Source of the DNA: Clostridiales bacterium Firm_13
GTDB taxonomy: Bacteria; Bacillota; Clostridia; Saccharofermentanales; Saccharofermentanaceae
Assembly: GCA_001603035.1 (NCBI GenBank)
Contig: LVAS01000004.1
Coordinates: 1-64,000 of the forward strand
Reading direction: 5' to 3'
Length of the DNA stretch: 64,000 nucleotides
Both the position numbers and the translations under genes were made by a program. The stretch's first letter is position 1; every line of letters begins with the position of its first letter. The notes under the pieces are model-generated. The model was not told the DNA's origin. It did no database searches and saw only the letters and a program-made list of their open reading frames with translations. Shown here piece by piece: positions 1 to 8,676 of the stretch.

Positions 1-519
1 CTGTTCCGCTCTTTTAGTGTGGCCAGATGAACTTCATAGTCTTGCTTCTCCAGGAGGTCGCGATTCGCCTGTTCTAGGAGCATCTGCTTTTCGGTGATTT
101 CGTCGCGGAGGCGGTTATACTCCTTTTGCCGTTGAAGCAGGGAGTCGGAGCGATACCGAAGAATCCATGCGGTAAGGATCAGAAGCAAAAGGAAAAGCGG
201 CGTCATGCCGATCCCGGTTCTCGTGATCTCGGCGACAATCGGGAAAAGCGTGATAAGACCGAAGAGGCGGTAACGTGTTCCGCAGGTTTCATAGACAAAA
301 AGCGGAAGAAAATATGCGAACTCCGGGAGAAGAATGGAGAGACACCCGGCAACAAGTAAGAGTGTGAGATGAACCCAATCCGGCTCGATCAAGACGGAAA
401 TTCCTGCGAGGGTTACGGCTCCCAGAATGATGACGATCGCATAACGACTTGTCGACTTTGAGAGATAAAGCGCCACGCAAAAGGTGAAAAGAACGAGTTT
501 ATCGAACAGAGAGGTCATA
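1..519 (-). CDS. Sensor histidine kinase, N-terminal membrane region and coiled coil (truncated by window edge)
   Basis: Minus-strand open frame from ATG at 519 (GGAGGT upstream) reads MTSLFDKLVLFTFCVALYLSKSTSRY...LLLLLILTAWILRYRSDSLLQRQKEYNRLRDEITEKQMLLEQANRDLLEKQDYEVHLATLKERN, i.e. TM segments plus a DHp-proximal coiled coil, running off the edge; divergent from an ABC exporter. Confidence 0.75.
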
Positions 520-586
520 CTACCTCCTTTAAAGCCGGATTCGTCGCGTACAGTATCATTTTATCATGACGAGGAAAGAGAAGAAG

Positions 587-600
587 ATGACATTTGTCAT
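587..600. promoter_or_regulatory. Palindrome ATGACA-TT-TGTCAT, candidate response-regulator operator
   Basis: Perfect 6-bp half-sites between the divergent kinase and ABC genes; TATAAT at 648-653 lacks a good -35. Confidence 0.4.
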
Positions 601-708
601 GTGCGAATCGGGAGGATTGTCACTATCCGATTTCGTCGGGTGATTCCTATAATGAGAGTCATGAAGAAGGCCAAAATCTTTTGTCGGGTAGAAGGAACGG
701 AGAGAAAT

Positions 709-1644
709 ATGGTTGTTGAAGTTAAGAACTTGGTCAAACGTTACGGAGATCTGATCGCCCTCGATCATTTAGACATGGAAGTTCGAGAAGGAGAGGTTTT
801 CGGGCTTCTCGGACCGAACGGCTCGGGCAAGACGACCGCCATTAATTGCATTCTTTCTTTGCTGTCTTACGATAAGGGGGAGATCCTGGTTTTCGATCAG
901 CCGATGCGACCGACATCGTACCAGATTAAGAAAGATATCGGTATTATCATGCAGAATGTCGCCGTCATCGATGAATTGACTGTCTATGAGAATATCGATT
1001 ATTTTTGCGGGCTCTATGTCGCCGACAAGAAGAAGAGAGCGCCTCTTGTGGAGGAGGCGATTGATTTTGTCGGGTTGAATGATTTTCGTAAATTCTACCC
1101 CAAGAAACTCTCCGGCGGTCTTTTGCGCCGACTGAATATCGCCTGCGGGATCGCGCACAAACCGCGGCTCATCATACTCGACGAACCGACCGTCGCAGTC
1201 GATCCGCAGAGCCGCAACAATATTCTCGAAGGGATTGAGCGCTTGAACAAAGAAGGCGCGACCATTATCTATACCTCCCATTATATGGAAGAAGTCGAGC
1301 AGATCTGTTCCCGGATCGCCATTATGGATAAGGGACGAATTATTGCGCAAGGAACGAAAGACGACTTAAAGAACATGATCCGAATCGGGGAAAAGATCAC
1401 GATTGAGTGCTTAACGGGAGATCCGAACGACCTTATTGACGCAATCGGCGAACTTCCCTTTGTCGCTTCGGCGGACGCGCGCGAAAAGAATCTTTTGGTT
1501 ACGACAGAACGCGGGCATAACGGGCTTAGTTCTTTGGTACAAATCGTTCACGACAAAGGGATTCAGACCGGAAGGGTATATTGCGAACTGCCCACACTGA
1601 ACGACGTCTTCCTCGAAATTACGGGGAAAGAACTTCGCGATTGA
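709..1644 (+). CDS. ABC transporter ATP-binding protein (ABC-2 type)
   Basis: Walker A GPNGSGKT, LSGG signature, Walker B LIILDEPT; start after GGAGAG RBS. Confidence 0.93.
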   Translation: MVVEVKNLVKRYGDLIALDHLDMEVREGEVFGLLGPNGSGKTTAINCILSLLSYDKGEILVFDQPMRPTSYQIKKDIGIIMQNVAVIDELTVYENIDYFCGLYVADKKKRAPLVEEAIDFVGLNDFRKFYPKKLSGGLLRRLNIACGIAHKPRLIILDEPTVAVDPQSRNNILEGIERLNKEGATIIYTSHYMEEVEQICSRIAIMDKGRIIAQGTKDDLKNMIRIGEKITIECLTGDPNDLIDAIGELPFVASADAREKNLLVTTERGHNGLSSLVQIVHDKGIQTGRVYCELPTLNDVFLEITGKELRD

Positions 1645-1657
1645 AAGGAGAACGCCC

Positions 1658-2803
1658 GTGTTTTTTCATCTGTTTATCTACCGGATCAAGAGCTCCGTCC
1701 GCAATGTGCAACTCATGTTCTGGACGCTTGCCTTCCCGATTTTGCTGGCGTCGTTTTTCGGACTTGCTTTCTCGAATCTGAACAAAGCGGACGCTTTTTC
1801 CGAAATTCCGATCGGCGTGGTCAAGACGGGAACCTTCGGCGCCGATTCGACGCTCCAATCCCACTTGGACGCGGTCAGCTCCGAGAGTGACGACCCGCTT
1901 CTTACCATAACTTACTATTCCACCGCGGAAGAAGCCGAAACCGCGCTTTCCGATAAGCAGATCAAAGGGTTTCTTGTCGACGACGCGGATGGGCTGCACC
2001 TCCACTTGCTCAGTAACGGGCTCGATGAGACGATCACCAAGCAGTTTCTCGATTGGTATCTGCAAGTTTCGGCCTCCGTCGAACGGATCGTAAGGACCAA
2101 TCCATCCGGTGCGCCCGCAATTTCCGGCATTCTCGAGAAAAACGTCACGTATATCACCGAACAGAAAACCGGTGCGAATGCTCCGAACAGCACGTTAACG
2201 TATTATTACGCGCTGATCGGTATGACATGCCTATACGGTGCCTTTATGGGCCTGGATCAGGTCAGTTGCGTGCAGGCCAATCAGTCGCCGGCAGGCGCGC
2301 GTCTGAACCTTGCGCCCGTCAGTAAATTGAAAGTTTTCGCTTGCTCGCTTTGTGCGGTTACACTCATTCAGTATTTGACGATTCTTCTTCTTGTCGCCTA
2401 TTTGTCTTTTGTGCTGCACGTCGACTTTGGGAACCGAATCGGTTTCATTTTGCTGGCTTCGTTCGCCGGATGTTGCGCGGGTGTCTCCTTCGGAGCGGTA
2501 CTCGGCGCGGTAATTAAAAAGGGAGACGGCATCAAATCGGGAATCCTAATCGGAAGTACGATGACAATGTCCTTCTTTGCGGGACTGATGCAGGCATCGA
2601 TCAAATACGCGGCGATTAAAGCGGCTCCGTTTCTCGCTTATATCAACCCGGCGGAGTGGATTTCGGATGCGTTCTACGCACTCTACTATTTTGATACGTA
2701 TGATCGCTTTTTTCAGAATGTCGCGCTGCTTTTTGCGTTCTCGTTCGTGATGTACCTAATCGTCTACGCAATTATGAGGAGGCAACAGTATGCGAGTCTT
2801 TAA
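1658..2803 (+). CDS. ABC-2 family transporter permease
   Basis: GTG start; N-terminal TM, large extracytoplasmic domain, C-terminal TM block; next to ABC ATPase. Confidence 0.85.
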   Translation: MFFHLFIYRIKSSVRNVQLMFWTLAFPILLASFFGLAFSNLNKADAFSEIPIGVVKTGTFGADSTLQSHLDAVSSESDDPLLTITYYSTAEEAETALSDKQIKGFLVDDADGLHLHLLSNGLDETITKQFLDWYLQVSASVERIVRTNPSGAPAISGILEKNVTYITEQKTGANAPNSTLTYYYALIGMTCLYGAFMGLDQVSCVQANQSPAGARLNLAPVSKLKVFACSLCAVTLIQYLTILLLVAYLSFVLHVDFGNRIGFILLASFAGCCAGVSFGAVLGAVIKKGDGIKSGILIGSTMTMSFFAGLMQASIKYAAIKAAPFLAYINPAEWISDAFYALYYFDTYDRFFQNVALLFAFSFVMYLIVYAIMRRQQYASL

Positions 2804-3974
2804 AGCTTGTTTTCGAATCATTTGGAAGAATCTGCCGACACTTGCCATCTATCTTGCGATATTCCTATTCTTCGCGTTGATCCTGTCCTTCTCCGGCGCA
2901 TCCAATCAACCGGAGCACTATGCGGACAAAAAGAGCCGCATCATGATCATCAATGAAGATGAGGGAGGAGAAGTCGCGGACGGTTTAGTGCAGTTTTTGA
3001 GCGGCGAATGTCAGATCGTTACTCCGGAAAAAGAGAAAGTGGCGCAACTCGATTCTCTATTCAGCGAAGATGCCGAATACATTCTTTCGATCCCTTCCGG
3101 ATTTACCGATGATTTTCTTTCGGGAAAACACTCTCTGACAATCGGGAAGATGATCGTTCCGAATTCGACAACCGGCGTGCAGGTCGATCTTTTGGTTCAA
3201 AAATACCTTGACACCTTTCGACTCTATGCGGAGACCGGGCGGGTGACGTCGGACGATACGGCGGCGCTCGAGACGATTCGAAAGAACATTCGGGAAGACC
3301 TCGATCATTCGACGGATATCGTATGGGCGGGGGCGGCGCAGACGGGATCCGTGCAGACAGCGGCTTACTATTTCAAATATTTGTCCTACACAATTTTGTC
3401 TGTCATGATTCTCGGCGTTTCGACGATCATGCGTGTGTTTAATAAGCCGGACTTGCGGCGAAGAATGCTGGGTTCTCCTCTTGCCGCAACAAGAGTCAAT
3501 CTGGAGCTCTTTCTCGGAATGCTCTGCTATGCCGTCGCCGTGTGGGCGGTCATGATGGCGATCAGCCTGGTGTTTGTCGGACCGGCTGTCGCCGATCAAA
3601 GAATCGTTCTTATGATTCTGAATGCGCTGGTTCTTACTGTTACCGCATTGAGTTTGAGTTTCCTTTGCGCGCAATTCATTCGGGGGCCCGGCTCGCAGCA
3701 TTCGGTCGCAAATGTAATCGCGCTCGGTACAAGCTTTGTCAGCGGGGTCTTCGTACCGCAATCCCTTCTGGGCGACACCGTGAAAAATGTCGCAAGTTTT
3801 ACTCCGACATACTGGTATGTAACGGCGGTGGAAGATATCTCGACGTTGTCGTCTTTCGGACTTCAGAATACGCGCGATATTTATCTTGCCATGCTGATCC
3901 AGATGGCCTTTGCGGCGGCTTTTCTTGTCGTCGCTCTCGGACTCGGACGGCAGAAACGAAGGAAATCGAACTAA
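2790..3974 (+). CDS. ABC-2 family transporter permease (second)
   Basis: Overlaps upstream permease; same topology. Confidence 0.85.
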   Translation: MRVFKACFRIIWKNLPTLAIYLAIFLFFALILSFSGASNQPEHYADKKSRIMIINEDEGGEVADGLVQFLSGECQIVTPEKEKVAQLDSLFSEDAEYILSIPSGFTDDFLSGKHSLTIGKMIVPNSTTGVQVDLLVQKYLDTFRLYAETGRVTSDDTAALETIRKNIREDLDHSTDIVWAGAAQTGSVQTAAYYFKYLSYTILSVMILGVSTIMRVFNKPDLRRRMLGSPLAATRVNLELFLGMLCYAVAVWAVMMAISLVFVGPAVADQRIVLMILNALVLTVTALSLSFLCAQFIRGPGSQHSVANVIALGTSFVSGVFVPQSLLGDTVKNVASFTPTYWYVTAVEDISTLSSFGLQNTRDIYLAMLIQMAFAAAFLVVALGLGRQKRRKSN

Positions 3975-3998
3975 CCTGTCTTACAATATTCGAAAAGG

Positions 3999-4028
3999 AG
4001 TCCGACCCGGGTCATTCGGGCCGGGCTT
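3999..4028. terminator. Intrinsic terminator between convergent genes
   Basis: AGTCCGACCCG...CGGGCCGGGCT followed by TCTCTTT. Confidence 0.5.
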
Positions 4029-4038
4029 CTCTTTCTTA

Positions 4039-5508
4039 TCAGAGACTCTTTTCCGCCAAAGATGCGAGCCGGGATCGCTCGACCTGGCGAAGCGTTACGT
4101 GCCCGGTCAGAGGATGATGATTCATGCGTTCGATCACGTAGACAAGGCCGTTCGACTTGGAATCGACAAGAACATTGTCAATCTGATTGTCGGAAGGGTC
4201 TCCGAGAAAAATAAACTTCGAGCGCTCGCCCGCTCTTGTCAGCATAAGCTTTGCCAGATGAGGTGTGATTTCTTGCGCTTCGTCGACGATGACAATCGCG
4301 TCGGAGATCGTCCGGCCCCGCATGTATGTGAATGTCTTTATCTCAATGATGCCCCTGCGCCGGAACTCGTCGATGAAGAGTTCGACTTGCGAGCCTTCTT
4401 CGGCACGCTTACTCCGCTTGATGGATGCGCTTTCTTTATCGGTTGTCATCAGACAGTCGATCGCGTCGTAGAAACTGCCCATCCAGGGCCGAAGCTTCTC
4501 TTCTTCCGTGCCCGGGAGATACCCGATGTCGTTCCCGGCCGGGACAGTCGGCCGAACAAAGACGACCTTACGGTACTCTCTTTGCTCCAACACTTTCTCT
4601 AGCGCTACGGCGGTCGCAAGAATTGTCTTACCGCTTCCGGCACCACCTGTAATTGAGACAAAAGGGATATCCGGATCCATCAATAACTCGAAGGCCATTT
4701 TTTGCTCGAGATTCAACGGCTTAAGTCCCCACGCCGTCGCGTTGGCGAATCGGAGCGGGACCAGATTGGTTCCGTCGAACCGGGCTAGAGCCGTGTGCGC
4801 GCTGTTTTCCCGTGATGTCACAACAGCGAATTGGTTCGGAAGAAGGACTTGATTTTTCGGCAATTTCGCACCGCCGTCATAAATATGATTTACCGATTTT
4901 TCACTCATCGAAAAATGCGCGTAGCCCGTATAGAGTTCATCGGTTTTAATTTTGTCCGTCTCATAATCCTGCGACGGAATCCCCATGACTTCGGCCTTAA
5001 TGCGGAGACATACATCCTTGGAGACCAGAAACGTTTGCCTCTCGGCGAATTCGGTCTGAATTCGTTTCGCACAGGCAAGAATCTCATTGTCATTCTTCTT
5101 CGACTCAAACGACGGGCCGCTTGTAATTTCTTTTTTCCCGTCACTGTGAATCGCCCCGTTTTTTTCCGGAAAGGCGACATGCAGAATAACATCGTTCTGA
5201 AGCTCAATTCCCTGCGTCACGCAAAGCCTGCCCTTGCCGTCGATTCTTCGGTGGAGCGTGCGCACAGCTTCTCGCGCTTGATACCCGGTCAATCCCTCCC
5301 TTGATTTCAAGTGGTCGAGTTCTTCTAATACCGTGATCGGAATGTAAACGTGATTGCCGACGAAGTTGAGAAAGCAGCCCGGGTCGTGCAAGAGAACATT
5401 GGTGTCAAGAATGTAATTTTTCTGTTTGGTGCCGGATCGCGAGGTCTTCATCCGGGCTCTTTTTACTCCTACATTCTTTCGGTCAACCGCGGCTGTTTCT
5501 TTTCTCAT
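4039..5508 (-). CDS. PhoH family ATPase with N-terminal PIN domain
   Basis: N-terminal YILDTNVLLHDP (PIN) and GGAGSGKT/VIVDEAQEITP (PhoH); ATG at 5508 preceded by GGAAGGAG. Confidence 0.92.
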   Translation of the reverse strand: MRKETAAVDRKNVGVKRARMKTSRSGTKQKNYILDTNVLLHDPGCFLNFVGNHVYIPITVLEELDHLKSREGLTGYQAREAVRTLHRRIDGKGRLCVTQGIELQNDVILHVAFPEKNGAIHSDGKKEITSGPSFESKKNDNEILACAKRIQTEFAERQTFLVSKDVCLRIKAEVMGIPSQDYETDKIKTDELYTGYAHFSMSEKSVNHIYDGGAKLPKNQVLLPNQFAVVTSRENSAHTALARFDGTNLVPLRFANATAWGLKPLNLEQKMAFELLMDPDIPFVSITGGAGSGKTILATAVALEKVLEQREYRKVVFVRPTVPAGNDIGYLPGTEEEKLRPWMGSFYDAIDCLMTTDKESASIKRSKRAEEGSQVELFIDEFRRRGIIEIKTFTYMRGRTISDAIVIVDEAQEITPHLAKLMLTRAGERSKFIFLGDPSDNQIDNVLVDSKSNGLVYVIERMNHHPLTGHVTLRQVERSRLASLAEKSL

Positions 5509-5540
5509 ACGCGCTTCTCCTTCCACTGCTGAATCCCAAC

Positions 5541-5573
5541 AAAAAAGCGCCGTACCCCCTGGGCGCAGCGCTT
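5541..5573 (-). terminator. Terminator-like hairpin in phoH 5' leader
   Basis: Minus strand AAGCGC...GCGCTTTTTTG, 30-65 nt upstream of the start. Confidence 0.5.
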
Positions 5574-5741
5574 CTTACATCGGATTCATCTTCCATTCTT
5601 TCGCAACATACCGGACGTGCAATTCTCACAAGCATACCCTCGGATGACAAGTTTGCGAAGACCTATAATACGTTCAGCATAACCCTCCTTCCTGATCTCT
5701 ACAAGATGTTTTCCTGTAAAAAACAGAAGAGAATTTGTCGG

Positions 5742-5790
5742 TTGACACGAAAGTTAGTGTGTGCTAACTTAATTGTTAGGCCGATCTAAC
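5742..5790 (+). promoter_or_regulatory. feo promoter with two GTTAG-N6-CTAAC operators
   Basis: TTGACA (5742-5747), 17 bp, TAACTT; inverted repeats at 5753-5768 and 5775-5790. Confidence 0.7.
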
Positions 5791-5806
5791 AAAAGGGGGA
5801 AAAACG

Positions 5807-6019
5807 ATGCCGCTGCTTTTTGCACAAGAAGGAACAAAGAGTCATATCGTCAAAATCGGGGGTCTTCCCGAAACGAAACAATTCCTTGAGAATCTTGGGT
5901 TTGTCATCGGGTCATCGATCCTTGTCGTACATTCGATCGGAGGCAATGTGATTGTGAAGATCAAAGGCACTCGCGTTGCGATCAGTCGCGAGATGGCGGG
6001 CAAAATTTACGTGGAATAA
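5807..6019 (+). CDS. feoA: FeoA family ferrous iron transport protein
   Basis: FeoA-like small SH3 fold sequence; first gene of feoA-feoA-feoB. Confidence 0.85.
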   Translation: MPLLFAQEGTKSHIVKIGGLPETKQFLENLGFVIGSSILVVHSIGGNVIVKIKGTRVAISREMAGKIYVE

Positions 6020-6031
6020 AAGGGAGGCAAA

Positions 6032-6256
6032 ATGAAAACACTGAGACAGGCAAAGTGCGGCGAATCACTCACCGTTCAGCGCGTCACGGGAGAGGGCGCA
6101 ATCCGAAGGAGAATCATGGATATGGGGATTACAAAGGGGGCGTCGCTCTATGTTCGCAAGGTGGCCCCGCTCGGGGATCCTGTCGAAATTACCGTGCGCG
6201 GCTATGAATTGTCAATCCGAAAAGAGGATGCGGATAACATTGAGGTAACACCGTAG
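6032..6256 (+). CDS. feoA: FeoA family ferrous iron transport protein
   Basis: RRIMDMGITKGASLYVRKVAPLGDPVEITVRGYELSIRKEDADNIEV is typical FeoA. Confidence 0.9.
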   Translation: MKTLRQAKCGESLTVQRVTGEGAIRRRIMDMGITKGASLYVRKVAPLGDPVEITVRGYELSIRKEDADNIEVTP

Positions 6257-6332
6257 GAGTCCTGAAGGCACACATTCACGATCCGACAAAATCGCATTTC
6301 ACGTCGAAGAACGAACCAAAAGGAGGAGAAAC

Positions 6333-8495
6333 ATGTCAATCCGAATTGCGCTGGCCGGGAACCCCAATAGCGGGAAGACGACCCTATTTAATGCGCTGAC
6401 CGGCGCCAATCAATACGTGGGAAATTGGCCGGGAGTTACCGTTGAGAAGAAGGAAGGCCGATTAAAAGGCAATCGAGAAGTTCAGGTTACCGATCTTCCC
6501 GGCATTTACTCGCTGTCTCCCTATACGCCGGAAGAAATCATTACGAGAAATTATCTGATTCATGAAAAGCCGGATGTGATCCTGAATATTCTCGACGGAA
6601 CAAATCTTGAACGGAATCTCTATTTGACGACACAACTTGCCGAAATCGGGATTCCGATGGTCATCGCCGTTAATATGATGGATGTCGTACAAAAATCGGG
6701 AGGTGAAATCAAAGTCTCCGCTTTGGAAAAACAGTTTGGTTGTCCGGCGGTAGAGATTTCGGCGCTTAAGGGCACGGGTGTCCTTCACGCCGCCGCAATT
6801 GCCCTTCAAGAAGCTCGTTCGCGGAAACCCGGATTAACCCCGATGCGGTTTCCGAAGGATATGGAGACAACGCTCTCGGAAATTGAGAATGCGCTTTCCG
6901 AGAAGGGCGCAGCTTTTGCGCGATGGAATGCGATAAAAGTATTTGAAAGAGACGAAAAAGTTCTTGCAGAGCTCTCTTTGTCTGCCGAAGAGAAGGAAAG
7001 ACTCTTCTCCTTGGTTGACCGCGTTGAGGCAGAACAAGAAGATGATGCAGAAAGCCTAATTACGAGCGCTCGCTATAATTACATCGCCGGAATCATCGAC
7101 TCGTGTCGTATTCAGAAATCGGACGGGAAGAGGAGCGTCACGGATCGAATAGACAGGATTGTCACCAATCGCATTCTCGCGATCCCGATCTTCATAGCCG
7201 TTATGTTTCTTGTCTACTTTGTGTCGGTGACAACGGTCGGAGGTTGGGCGACGGACTGGACGAACGACGTTCTTTTCGGCGAATATGTTCCCGGATTCTT
7301 CTCCGGTCTCTTGGAGCGTCTCGGAACGGCGCAGTGGCTGAACGGACTGATTCTCGACGGAATCATCGGAGGTGTCGGAGCCGTTCTGGGTTTTGTGCCC
7401 CAAATGGTCGTACTCTTTTTGTTCCTTGCTTTTCTTGAGGCATGCGGGTATATGTCGCGCGTTGCGTTTATTTTGGATCGTATTTTCCGCAAATTCGGAC
7501 TCTCCGGCAAATCGTTCATACCGATGTTGATCGGAACGGGTTGCGGAATACCCGGCATTCTGGCTTCACGAACAATTGAGAGTGATCGAGACAGAAGGAT
7601 GTCGATCATGACGACGACATTCATGCCGTGCGGCGCCAAATTGCCGATCATCGCCTTGATATCCGGGGCAATGTTCGGAGGCGCGTGGTGGGTCGCCCCG
7701 TCCGCTTATTTTGTCGGGATCGCGGCGACAGTCGTCTCGGGGCTCATTCTTAAGAAAACACGGATGTTCTCCGGGAACCCCGCACCCTTTGTCATGGAGC
7801 TTCCCGAATATCGGCTGCCGACAATCGGGAATATTCTCCGCAGTGTTTGGGAAAGAAGCTCGTCCTTTGTACGTAAGGCTGGGACAATTATTCTTCTTTC
7901 GTCAATCGGTGTCTGGCTATCTTTCCAGTTCGGCGTGACAGACGGACGGTTGGGCATGGTTTCGGATGTGGAAAACAGTCTTCTCGCGATTGCGAGCGGG
8001 AAGATTGCCCTGATTTTTGCTCCGCTCGGATTCGGCAATTGGCAGGCGACCGTGGCGACCCTTACGGGCCTGATAGCGAAGGAAAATGTCGTAAGCACCT
8101 TCGGCGTACTCTACGGTTTCGGCGAAGTCGCCGAGAACGGGTCCGAAATCTGGGGCGCACTAGCCGCAGCTTACACGCCGTTGGCGGCGTATTCCTTTCT
8201 CCTTTTTAACCTTCTGTGCGCGCCTTGCTTTGCGGCGATCGGCGCAATCCGAAGAGAGATGAACAGCGCGAAATGGACGTGGTTTGCGATACTTTATCAA
8301 ACGGGATTCGCCTATTTGACCTCTCTTGTCGTATATCAACTGGGACTCTTCTTGACGGGAGGAGGACTCGGTGTCTTCACCGTCGCCGCCTTTCTCATCC
8401 TCGGGCTTTTCTTCTATCTTCTGCTCCGACAAAACCCGGAAAAAAGAAAGGCGAAAATGAACTTGATCCGGAATACGGACGCGGGCGGGAGGTGA
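6333..8495 (+). CDS. feoB: Ferrous iron transport protein B
   Basis: GNPNSGKTTLFNALTG, DLPGIYSLSPYTPEE, C-terminal nucleoside-gate TM region. Confidence 0.97.
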   Translation: MSIRIALAGNPNSGKTTLFNALTGANQYVGNWPGVTVEKKEGRLKGNREVQVTDLPGIYSLSPYTPEEIITRNYLIHEKPDVILNILDGTNLERNLYLTTQLAEIGIPMVIAVNMMDVVQKSGGEIKVSALEKQFGCPAVEISALKGTGVLHAAAIALQEARSRKPGLTPMRFPKDMETTLSEIENALSEKGAAFARWNAIKVFERDEKVLAELSLSAEEKERLFSLVDRVEAEQEDDAESLITSARYNYIAGIIDSCRIQKSDGKRSVTDRIDRIVTNRILAIPIFIAVMFLVYFVSVTTVGGWATDWTNDVLFGEYVPGFFSGLLERLGTAQWLNGLILDGIIGGVGAVLGFVPQMVVLFLFLAFLEACGYMSRVAFILDRIFRKFGLSGKSFIPMLIGTGCGIPGILASRTIESDRDRRMSIMTTTFMPCGAKLPIIALISGAMFGGAWWVAPSAYFVGIAATVVSGLILKKTRMFSGNPAPFVMELPEYRLPTIGNILRSVWERSSSFVRKAGTIILLSSIGVWLSFQFGVTDGRLGMVSDVENSLLAIASGKIALIFAPLGFGNWQATVATLTGLIAKENVVSTFGVLYGFGEVAENGSEIWGALAAAYTPLAAYSFLLFNLLCAPCFAAIGAIRREMNSAKWTWFAILYQTGFAYLTSLVVYQLGLFLTGGGLGVFTVAAFLILGLFFYLLLRQNPEKRKAKMNLIRNTDAGGR

Positions 8496-8499
8496 TTCC

Positions 8500-8676
8500 T
8501 TGTACGAATGGTTTATCGAAAACGGATCGACACTCTTTGTCTCCTCCGTACTTCTCGCACTTGTGGCGGGCGTTGTTTTTTCCCTTTGGCGCAAGAAAAA
8601 GAAGGGGCAATCTGTCGGATGCGCGTGCAATTGCTCCGGCTGTCCCTCGGCTTCGCGCTGCGGCAAAAAAAGCTAG
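8500..8676 (+). CDS. FeoB-associated Cys-rich membrane protein
   Basis: TTG start after GGAGGTG; MYEWFIENGSTLFVSSVLLALVAGVVFSLWRKKKKGQSVGCACNCSGCPSASRCGKKS; not in ORF track. Confidence 0.8.
   Translation: MYEWFIENGSTLFVSSVLLALVAGVVFSLWRKKKKGQSVGCACNCSGCPSASRCGKKS

Noticed and set aside
484-708. N-terminal extension of the ABC ATPase ORF
   Set aside because: Non-homologous, contains the promoter/palindrome; ATPase begins at MVVEVKNLVKRYGD (709).
3057-3761. 234-aa minus-strand ORF over ABC permease
   Set aside because: Antisense shadow ORF, no family motifs.
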